64,000 bases of DNA from Toxorhynchites rutilus septentrionalis (Eukaryota > Arthropoda > Insecta > Diptera > Culicidae): assembly GCF_029784135.1 (NCBI RefSeq), contig NC_073746.1, positions 51,406,393 to 51,470,392 on the forward strand, in the 5' to 3' direction. Position 1 is the stretch's first letter. Every line of letters begins with the position of its first letter. The notes under the pieces are model-generated. The model searched no databases and was not told the DNA's origin. It worked only from the letters and a program-made list of their open reading frames with translations. A program made the translations under genes and the position numbers. Shown here piece by piece: positions 49,401 to 61,400 of the stretch.

Positions 49401-52400
49401 CAACTAAATCGAGCGATTTTTGCGATTGCAATAGATCTGCTCGTAAGTTTCTTTTCAGATCGATCTTCAGCTTGCCGGAGTCCCCGTCAGCATTCGAAAG
49501 CATTCCCTTGAACGCCCATAGATTACTCTTGATCGTGATACTTAAATGTGTGGTTCCTTTCAACAGCTCCAATGCTCTCGCACATGTTATGTGCTCAAAA
49601 TTCTGTCCATTTACTTCCAATATTTGATCTCCCCTCTTCAAACCGACGTCGTAGGCTTTTGTTCTTTGCTCGACCCGTGTAATGAAGATGCCTCCTGGTC
49701 CCCCGGATATTTCAAAATTCAAGTTCTCATCTCTGGAACTTCTAGCCAGAGTAACGTTCCGTTCCCTTGCGTTATGTTGAGCGTAAACATGCAATAACCT
49801 CAACTGTTCCAGCATATTCTTTTTCTCCAGAGCCGATTCGAAAATCTCCAGAAACTCCATCATCTGAGGATCGGTGTCAAAATCAGTAAAATGGTTGTTC
49901 ACCCAGAGAAGAACCACTCTGGTAACACGATCACAAATATCGTTCGCCGAGGCTTGGTGCATCGCATCCAACAGCTCGTTCCCGTCATCTGTCCCGTCGA
50001 CATTGAACCATTTCAAAAGTTGCTTCGAAACTTCAATCGGATCACTAATAAACGTTCGAAACGTTAGCAGAAAATCTTCCACGTAATTCGGATCAGTTGA
50101 AGTGGTGTCCTCAATCAACTGCTGAGTTAACCGATCCACTGTTCCACGGATAACGACGTAACCCTTCCGAGACCCGTTTTCCCCCGTACTGTTTCTCAGC
50201 TCCGTCACCATAACGACCTGTCCATCTTCCTCAATTTTCCTAATATTATCCTCACCCTGATGCTGTATCCGATAGTAATCCGTCTGAGTGATACACACAA
50301 ACTGACAATCATCACACTTAGTCCTCATGATGCCCCGGTGATACAGTTTATCCATCGTCGGCATAATGCCAAAACTATCTCCTATGTGCAGATATTCGAT
50401 CTCCCCGTTGGCGTGCTCAATCTCTACGTGCCCGTTGATCAGCACACTCCACGAGTCCAGTTCCTCCCCATCGTTCATAACGATGGTCCCCGCCTTCTCG
50501 ACCACGGCGAACACCATAACCGAGCAGAGGGCCCGCCTCACGGCGAATGTCATGTTGGTGAACGCCTTCAATTTTTGAGTGAACTCTAGCAGTATATCGA
50601 TGTCATCCACCGTACGATCGCTCGGATCCTTCTCCAAACATTCCCGTACGGTATCACGGACACTCAAACTCTGTTTGTAGAAGAAGGAAAAATGTGAACA
50701 GATGCAAGGCGAAAAAATATTGATTCGTTTTGCATTAGAATGTTAAAAAAGAATACTCACATCAATACTTTCGGCAATATCCTCCTCATCAGAATCCACC
50801 ACGGATTCCACCAATCCGGAGAGATCAACCTCATCGGAATCGAGCGAGGAGCTCGTAACGGACGTCATCGTGTCCGCCTGGCTGATATCGCTTGAATGCG
50901 ATAGACGATTGCCTCTGTCGTACAACTCCGGTGGAATTCCGGTAGTTAACTGAAAAATGCAGTTGAAATAGTTTCAATGTGTTAGAGATTTCTGGGTATG
51001 TGGTACTATTTTTTATATAGGGCGAACTCGATTATACACAGTCTCCAATTTTTTTTTCACTGTATATAATCGAATCCTGAATATAACTGAGTCAAAGCAA
51101 TTTTTAAATTGTTTTATATACATATATTTTATGTTTCTTGAATATAAAAAAAGAATTTATTTTTTTATTCATCCCCTCAATGTCAAAAAAATACCTTTCT
51201 CACATAAAAAATCTGAATTCTTTGAGAAGGCGATAAAGGATCATATTTGATGAAAAAAAATCCTTCTATGCATATGTTCGATTTTCAACAATGACAGAGT
51301 TATTGAACTTTTTATCTGTTCCCAGCAAACATTAAATCGTATAACTCGTCGCATATAAAGTGAGATCAAATCAAAGTCATATACAATGTGGGCTTGGCCG
51401 ATGATCTAGTCATAATGGTACGTGGCAAGTTCAACGACGTGATATCGAGCAGAATGCAGATGGCCTTAAACTTTACATAATCTTGATACCATTAACACAG
51501 AAGGTTTGAGCATAAATCCCTCAAAAACAACAATTATTCATTTCACTAAAAAGAGAAAACAGCATCTGCAGTCTTTAAATCTTGGGGAAGAGGAAATAAA
51601 AAGCAGCACTTCAGTGAAATATCTAGGGGTTATCCTAGATGCTAAACTAAACTGGAATGCGTACTTAGATTCCATAATCAGCAAGGCCAACAGCCCTATG
51701 GGCATGCTCTAAAATGATAGGAAGAACATGGGGCCTTAAACCAAAAATGGTTATGTGGGTCTACACTGTAGCTATAAAAAAACTAAACAAACTCCATCCA
51801 CTAGCATGCGTTGCAATTACTGGAGCAATGCGAAGCACTTCAAAGGCCAATTGAACCAATATATTCAGCTAAAGGCTAAAAAGGCGCTCTAAACATTAAA
51901 AGATGGAAAAAAATAATTAAACGGGGACAAAACTGGTCATTTGAGCATCATGAATCTCTCATCCATTGGACCAGCCTCAGAGATGAACAGTGATTGGATG
52001 GAACCTAGGACTAATTATGACATTCCATACAGAGTGATCGAACATTCTCGTTCAGTATGGGATGAAGGTGGTCCCAACGTTCGTAATGGTTCAATCATGT
52101 TCTACACTGATGGGTCGAAAATGGGAATCAGAACAGGTGCCGGAGTGTATGTGCCCAGAACAAAAATCTCTGTGGCTATGGGAAACTGGTCAACAATTTT
52201 CAGGCAGAAATAACTGCAATAATAGAATGTTCAAATTTCTGCCTCAAAAAAAAATATAGACATGCTAACATCCACATATTCTCAGATAGTCAAGCGGCAC
52301 TTAAAGCTGTGAATACTTTCAAATGCTCTTCAAAAATTGTCTGGGAATGCATTTTCCTTTTACAGCAATTAAATCAGATAAGTTCGTTACAACTGTACTG

Positions 52401-55400
52401 GATTCCTGAGCTTTGCGGTATAGAGGGCAACGAGCGAGCAGATGAATTTGCCAGGAACGGCTCAAAATCACCATTCACTGGACGTTCTGACTGTGTGTTG
52501 AAAAGTGAGCTGAAGAAATGGGAAGACCGGGATATGACATCCAATTGGATGGCTGTAAAACTTAAACAGGCAACAAAATTTATCACGCCGAGTATTAAAA
52601 TTACTCAACAACTGCTGAGCATTAATAAGAAAGACTTCAGCACATTCACTGGTCTTGTAACAGGACACTGTCCGAGTAAATATCATCTTAAAAACATAGG
52701 TTTAGTGCAAGATATTTGTCGCTTTTTGTAATGCCGAAAGCGAAACCTCGGAACAATTGCACTGTAACTGCGGAGGTCTAACAAGACGCAGACTTCAACA
52801 CCTTGATAAAGTTATTCTGGAGCCCAAGGAAATCCTAGGAATTGTCCGATTCTGGTCAAATATGCACCATTTTATTGTAAAATTTGTTGCCATTCTAAAT
52901 ATAGCTTCATAACTCTTCTTCTCTTGATCCCAATTTCTTAGCACTCGGGAAGTTTTACAATGCAAGAAAAAGGTGGTACTCGTTTGCAACCACATCGAGG
53001 CAACCACAATTTCATCTTCCAAGCCGTTGTTGGTCGTCTCCGATTCGCCGAGTGCCAGAAAAGACGAGAAAAGAATGAGAGAACAGCAAATCCTGTCCAG
53101 ACTGAACATCGGTCACTGCTCGGTTTCCCATGGATTCAACAGAGGACCTTTCCATCTACTCTGCGACCACTGTCAAGTTTACGACTCCGTCGAACACTTC
53201 CTGTGTGATTACCCGAAATATGATGATCTGCGAAATCTTCATGGAATCAGCGGATGTATACGAGATGTTTTGAGCGAGAGTAGCAGCGTATTTATACTAC
53301 TTAAAAGATGCCGAACTATTATTCAAGATATAGTGTCTCAACAATGGATCAGCCAAGAAGATCCTTTTTCCTTCCCCTCCAAGATGAAGGGAAATAAGAA
53401 CACTTCGGCATCTTTAATGGCATGGCTTCCTCTCCTCAGGGCTGGAGCCATGGTCCGAGGACATCCTTACCATTTGGTCCAGCGAGCAAACAGCAATTTT
53501 TTTTTTGTTGAATTATGTTTTAAAAATGGTTCTATGTGTTCAATTTTTGTGTCACTTGAAGTCCAATAAATTTATGTGCAATGATTTGATCTCAGCGAAA
53601 CCTTGCAATGTTGTTGAAAATGGAGAAGGAATTAGCCGGCATCCAAAAGTCGGTCATCCTTAGCACCTGCGCGATTGTCCGACAATTCCTTGGTCAGGAC
53701 TAAAACAGCACGAGCATGCAGATACGTGCATTCCGCAGAGCCTAGTCCTGCTTTGGCTTTCAGAAGCCCGGGGGCAGGTGAAAATTCTGGCTAGGTTTGC
53801 CTAGTTAAGAAGTGAGACAAGTCTGGCAAAAAAAAACGAAATTGGAGGAAATAAATTGCACGTATTTTACTGTTACAGTATCATTAACACAATTTCAGCG
53901 GCCTGGCTTGCATTTTCGCCTTTATAAAAGAAAAAGTGTAAAATGTACCGAATTTTCTTTTTATTGACGTCCATTGTTAACAACTTGTAATTGACAACTG
54001 AATGGAACAAACAAAAATACAGCAAGATTGTTTTTTTGAAATTGTATGATCGATGTTACGCGAGATATTGATCACTAAAGCCGCCTACCAAGAAAATAAT
54101 GGAATACTTTTTCGCCAATCTAAAATTTTGCATTGGGTATTTCATCGTGTAAATCAACATTTCGCACGAAGTTCCATATGAAAAATCGAAATGATCATTT
54201 TCATTGGCACCCTAAACCATACGTTTTCCTGGTCGATTTTTGATAAAGAAAAAATTTCGAGATGACAGTCGATCTCGACGTTTCATGCAATTTTCAGACA
54301 TTTGACATAACTTTTTTTTCGAAAACACTATTTTCATGTAAATCATTGTTTGACATTGACATTGTTTGAATTTTTTTATGAAACACACACATGATCAAAA
54401 TCATTCCAAATAAAATTATATTGCCCAAAAATTATCTCTTTTATTGTATAATATATTTGGTAGTTTGAAGCTTGATATAATGATTAAACATTATTGATTG
54501 AGAGATAACAAGTGTAGTACAATGTGCCTTTTTTTATTTAGACCGTGTTGATTTGGAAATATTAGGCGATTTGCCAAAGGGGTCCAAATTACCCCCACTT
54601 ACCTTACATATAAACGAGTCATCGTACATATACAAGTATACAAAAAAAGTAAAGAACTTAATAAGAAATTCATCTAGTAATTTCCAAAGTGAATAATTCA
54701 ATTGATAGCACAAATTAACATAATATTTACCAACATCCGCAATCGAGTTGATACAAAGTAAGAGCGAGTTAATGTTCATTACCGTAGCACTAAGATAACC
54801 GTTATGGGGTTTTCTCGGTTTTCTTCATGTTCGCTCCTACGTTCGATTGTTTACAAATAAAATTCGCTGATGTTTAGAACAAGCAAAGCAACAGATTCGT
54901 GCTCCAATAAGCTCTCCCACATTGTACTAAAAGCTCACTATCATTGACATAACGTGTTTACCGGGAAACGTACCGTGTGGTTGTGGGTGTGTGCAAACAA
55001 TCCAGCTGCATAAATTCTGGCACCTCGCTCAGCAGTGTTAGTGACATCGTGCGTCGCAGCAGATGTCAAAACTTTTCTCAGACTTGCAGCATATCTTCAT
55101 GTTTGTTCCTGCTGGATAGTTAAAAATTTGTTGCTACGTTCGGTTCACCTCTTTTTGGCAAGTGAAAGTGTAAATTATAACTCACGCGTACTCAGAGGTC
55201 AATAAAAAGCACAATTTCCAAAGAATAAACAGTTTCTGTTTTACGGAGCAAGAAATGTGTCGATCGAAACATTCCTAAAACAAGTCATTATTTTTGTGGG
55301 CAAATTCTTCTCCCTCTTTGAATCGAGAGCCATTCCGGATTAACCAAACATTTTTTTCGCTATCATACCGATCAGGAACTATAGCAACAAGAAACAAATC

Positions 55401-58400
55401 AGGTTTTACTCCAACAGCGAATAATACAGTTGTGGATAGGATAAATTCAGCGAGAGTAGCGAGTGACAATATGGTAAGACTTTAAGACTGTGAAAAACAT
55501 ATTTTCTCAAGCGGATCAACTAGTAGCCAATATAGTCCAGTCGAAAAAGTGAAAATCAGGTAGCATATTTTTGTGCAAATTGATAATAAATATGTTATCA
55601 ATTGGCCATCTTTGCGAAGCACACATTTTCCGTTTTTGATCCTTCGCGGGCCTTGACTTTTTATTATTACGTTTATCGTTTCACTTTTCATTTTAACCAT
55701 TCCGCCCCGTCTCGAGACCGTGAAAATGTTTCGAGATCGATTGTGCAATATCTTTTGATTGGTGGAATTGAGCTCCATGAGCAACAGCAACAAAAACAGA
55801 ATTTTATTCATATTTGTGTATTAAACTTGTCCCCGTTTTCAGGCATCAAGCATTGGTGGTTCTGTGTCAACGGTCTCCAAAAAATCATCCACAGCCGTCT
55901 CAGGGCAGACCGCAACGACGGGTAGGAAAAAATCGGGCCCCAAATTTGAGCTTTCGGATGAGCAACGACAGGACATCAAGGAAGCGTTCGATTTATTCGA
56001 TTCCGAAGGGACCGGTATGATTGACACGAAAGAGCTGAAAGTTGCCATCCGTGCGTTGGGGTTCGAACCGAAAAAGGAAGAAATCAAAAAGATGATCGCC
56101 GAAATCGACAAGGATGGTACCGGGAAGATATCTTTCGAGGACTTCCTGTCGCTGATGACGGTCAAAATGGCCGAGAAAGATTCGAAGGAGGAGATCCTGA
56201 AGGCGTTCCGCCTGTTCGATGATGACGAAACGGGAACGATTTCATTCAAAAATCTCAAGCGTGTGGCCAAAGAGTTGGGGGAGAATTTGACTGACGAGGA
56301 ACTGCAGGAAATGATTGACGAAGCGGATCGCGACGGGGACGGCGAGGTGAACCAAGATGAGTTCCTGAGAATCATGAAGAAAACAAGCCTCTATTAATGC
56401 TAAAATTTGTCGAGCACAATTGGATAAATTCAGTACCTTAATAGGAAGCCGCCACATGATAAATGCACTTTTGAAAGCTGTAGCTGTAGAGAGAGTCTTA
56501 AATATAGGGCAACAAAATAATAACTGATACAACGCTTATTGAAACGGAGCACTGTCCTAAAACTATTTAAATCAGTGATGCACTGTTCGTAGATCAGTAG
56601 TAATAAACTTATACGTTTAAAATAATTTTATCTTCTTATTTCAATATCACCTTTTCCGATATTTTTCTTAAAGTTTAGAGTATTTCTTTCATATGCCAAT
56701 CAACGAACCCTGGGCAACTGGTGGTTCCGTGGATGATATGTGGAATTATTGAGTTTGATGCACGAAATCATTTAACCACAGTCACTGATTATTATGCCTA
56801 CGCCTATACGGAAGCATAACGTGTAACTAAAATAGAATTTTCCACTCGAATCAATAATCATCTTTTGAAACGGGAATTTCGGGATCGATCTTCATCGGTG
56901 GGATGGTTATGAGAAGCACTTGGATGGTATCGGTGTAAACTGAATATGATGCAAAAGAGAAATTGTGGAAATTATGTGTAAATTCTACGCTTCCGATATT
57001 GCCTTTCTCTTTCAAACGCTTTACTTTAAATATCCTTCCATATCGACGGAGAAGAAAATAACGCGAGAGAAATTGATAATTGTATAAATTCAGCCGAGCC
57101 AACACCCAAAGGCTATTTTATCGTTTCGATCGGTCGATTATCAATCAGTGCACCTCACGCTCGCGAGGATGTATCAATCGAACAAAGCAGATTATTCGTG
57201 CAGAAGCAACTCATCAATACGTATTAAATGATGAAAGCCACAATTTAATCGAAACCCGTAATGAATAGCGGGCGTCAGTGGGGTCAAATTCCATTTTGTC
57301 CGGTGGCTTTCCCACCAAAGAGGCACCCACATTGCGTTTAGAGCATATACGTATGTAGAGTGACGGCCTAAATCACGATTTTAAATTGTTGTGTTGCGAA
57401 TATACGAGCGAAACGGAATGTTCCTGGTTAGTGAAGCATGAATGCCTATTTTGTCTGGAATAATCGTTCGTCAGTCGAAACTGATTTTTTATTTACACGA
57501 AATTTGAAAACAAACATTTTGAAAAAGAAAACAAAAAATTGTTGTTATTGTTGAATTGAGTTTAAAACATTTCGAGTGGAATATTTATTCAACTCTTGGT
57601 ATATACCGAATTGTGGTTCTTAAATTGAGAAGCACTCATTTGGCTCATTTTCCAGCTAAGTTCTTCCGTTTTAATTCACAATATTGGTCGCGTAGGTCGT
57701 TTAAATAGGTGGAGTGCCTTTCGAACATAGTCTACCAATACCATAGCCATCGAAACTTTGGACAATCAGCGAAATTTAACTTCGAAATAATCGAAAAACC
57801 TGCGTGTTTGTGTTATTTTCACGTGATGATATAATTTATTGTTACTATACGCCTTCCACTTCAACTTAACCACTGTTTGGGCAGTGTTGGTTTTTGTTTT
57901 TCATTAATGTTTGAAAAAGTTTTTATCAAAATGGCAAGTTAGGGGTAAGAAATAGATATTGTTACGCGTACAATGATAATAAGTATGAATTCTCGTGGAA
58001 ACACATTGCAGGAAATAGCTCGGAATATACTCGGAAAACCCACTATACAGCAAAGAAAATCATAAATCGTATTTCATAAGTGGAAATACGAAGGAATCAT
58101 GGAAAATCTCCCGAGTTTTTTTCCGGTTTTCCTGGTAAATTAAAAATAAAATCTATGGTTTTTGATATACATGCAAACTCTCTCAGGTTTGCAAAACAAG
58201 ATCAATTCATTATCAAAATGATTATCAATCATTTTGGTTTACAACCGAACATTTTGTTTACTTTGTTTACGGAGAAACCACGCTCCAATGTAGTATTGCC
58301 CTGTGACAGAATGAGGATCCCTTTGACAAAGTCAAACAAGTTTGTATATTCTTTTTCCGCTATGCCTATGAGTTCCTCCACCCACAAGATGTCCAAACGT

Positions 58401-61400
58401 TCTTCTTTCCGACGATAGTTAATGGCGGATTTCCTAAAGGAAAGGTGACATAGGCTCGTCAAAAATGGTTGAACTGCAGCAGCTGATGTAAAGAAAAACC
58501 TTAGTTTAGCCCCCAAGCAATTTATCCTCAACACTACTTTAAAGGTACTGGTTGTGATAACAGCAGCCAAGTTCTTACGGAAATATGGATGTGTATCTTT
58601 GTACTTACGTTCTTTTTGTGCTTAGACTGCGGCTACGTAGGTTTTAAGGAACGGCAGGGCTATTTCTGCCACCGGTTGATTTTCGATCCATCTAACTGCA
58701 CAAAACTTAAGGGGAAACTTTGCCGACCAGTAGTTGAAGAGTACTCCGCAAATCTTAACGGAATGTTCTTGAACAGGCTGTAGAAGCACAGGAGGAATTC
58801 AACAATTTTCCTTCTTTGAATGAATTGTGCACAACATGCAAACCGTTACCTATATTCGTTAGCTCGTAGTTTTGGCTGCCTCGGATTTCAAGGATTTCTT
58901 CATTCAACTGCTTCATTACTCTCCAATTAGCATGGGGACCGTGAATGCTGAGTTGATCCGCTTAAACTAGGTTTGGCTTCAAAACATTCCATCAATCCAT
59001 CGATCAAGTCCAGTGCAGGCGTTGAGCTTAGAAAAACTGAGCCAATGTACCTGGATTCCACCGGTCTCTTCGTTAAATTCCAGTAACTGAAGTTAACATC
59101 CATCTGTTGCTTTTGAGAAACCTTATTTAACCTGTACTCGCGAAACTGTAACTGTTAAAAATTACCATAAGCCACCGAATTGTTTACTGTTTACAATTCT
59201 TCCACAAGTGAAATTCTTTCACAATTGTGTATATGTATGACCATTATATTCAGCGAATAACTATACGAAAGTGAAACATTTATATTTTGCTTTTGAACGT
59301 ATGAATCTAACGACGAATATATCGACGAATAGTTAATATAAGGAACCGTTCAATCCAGTTACAAAAGGGACTGAATTCAAATAATAATAGTTCGGTAATG
59401 ATTTTATGCATTATATTCAACAAATATTCCACGCCACTAACATTAATTTATACATTTCATTCAATAATATTCTAGAACATGAAAAAAGGCACTTGTCCAA
59501 AAAAGTTACTCTTATACTCGCGTCGGTGTGTCAGACCGAAAGTGTTAAAAAAGTGGCACACGTCCCCTTTGTACCAACACATGCGATACGCTGAACGATG
59601 ACGAACTACGAATAACGATGCTAGAGAGAATCGCAAAGTCGTAGTGTTGATATTTTCGGAGAAATGAACGAATTATTGATTTCTCGGTCTGACAGACCAA
59701 TGCACGAGTATAGGAGTGTTTGCGTTTCGACGACTCCGATACCGATATCCTTACAATTTTCATGTAAACCACTCGGCTACACTCAAAAAGTATGGCGCAA
59801 TACCGTATGGGTAGTGGGGGTAAATTGATCAGTGGGGCAAAGTTGTCACCTGCATGTTTGTTAATATAACTATTGACTATAGCCCAGTGGCGTCAATTGG
59901 AGCTTTCGCACCCGGGCGGAAGTGTCCTGACCTGACCTGACTCGTGTCTGTACTTTGCGCTTCACTGGAAATGGACAAATTACAGTTGTTTTGTACTGTA
60001 CCCACGACTACGATTTTCGATGTATCTTCTTTGGCAGCGACTATTTTCATTTTTATTATTTTTTATTATTTTCAGTAATTAATTTCTTAATACCCACGTT
60101 TTTCAGCAGTCTGAATTATAAATTAATCAAAAGAAATGGTGTACTTTTTATGGTTGTGTATGTGGAAAGATAAAAAATCAAATTTGCGTCGACTAAAGAC
60201 TCTAAATCTAGACGGGACTCAAGTGCAGACGAGAACTCCGTTGACTATCTGATTGAAGATCAATGTATATAACACATACAAGTACATACATACATACTAC
60301 ATTTAAATAATAATTAAAAATATATAATATTTTTAATTATTATATATTAAAAATATTAATTAAATAATTGAGAATATTAAATATTTAAAATTCATATTTT
60401 GAATGAAAATTCCTGGTGAAAAAAAATCCTGACTATTTCCTGTTTTTCCCGGTTTTCCTGGTTGAGTTGCCACCCTGTGAGAAGAATTCTCGATACGCCA
60501 TTTTGCAATGTGCCTTACATTCTACCAATCATTGCGAGTGAGTCCGCTTCCTCGTTACCAAGAATAGAATAGCAACGGAAAGGAACCCTAATGAAAGTGA
60601 TTCGAAAACCTGAATGGCTTGTATACTGCTTAGACTATCCAAGAAAATAACATAGTGATCGAGGGACGGGGGTCTCCGAGTTCATGGAACATAATGTGAT
60701 GTTCCTTAAGGATACTAAAACCAGTGGATCCGTAAATCCTCGAACCATCAGTGAAAGAATTTCGCTCACGCAAAAAAAATCGAATAGCTCCTTAAAACAA
60801 AATTTCGCTCCGACGATGGTAACACTGCATTCCCCACTTCGGGACGATAATATTCGGCTACTCTCGGCCTGATCGGTTTTTAGTGTCAAGATGTTCTTGT
60901 AATTTACAAGAACGTGTATTTTTAGTGAAATATTATTCCTCGAGCAACCGAAGCCTTAATGAATTCAACATTTCTCGTCGTCAATTACTTCCTATGGGGG
61001 TACGTGAAGGACCGTTACTATGTCAATAAGCCACAAAATTTGGAAGAACTTGAAGAAGAAATAAATCGGAATTTCAACAACATCGAAGTCGTAATATTAG
61101 AGTTGAGAATGAAGAATTTTGTTCATCGTTTAAAACGCGTTATCGAAAAAAGGGGTGGTCACACCGAAAATGTCCTAAAATAAACTTTATTTTCGTTTTT
61201 TTAAAATAAAAGTCGGTTCACTTTTGTAGATGTTATTGAAATTTGTTCTGTGAGCGTTTAATCTGAAAGACTCTGTAATTTCAGAATAATTTTAACTGGA
61301 AGCATGAAACCACTATCGCCGATATAGGAGCGCATTTGTGTGTAAGTGAAGGGAACTCCGCATGCGAATGACGAATCTCTTTAGTAGCATATCCGTAGCA

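Noticed and set aside
55839..56375. 178-codon Ser-rich frame antisense to centrin
   Set aside because: It mirrors the conserved EF-hand exon on the other strand, so it is a shadow frame.
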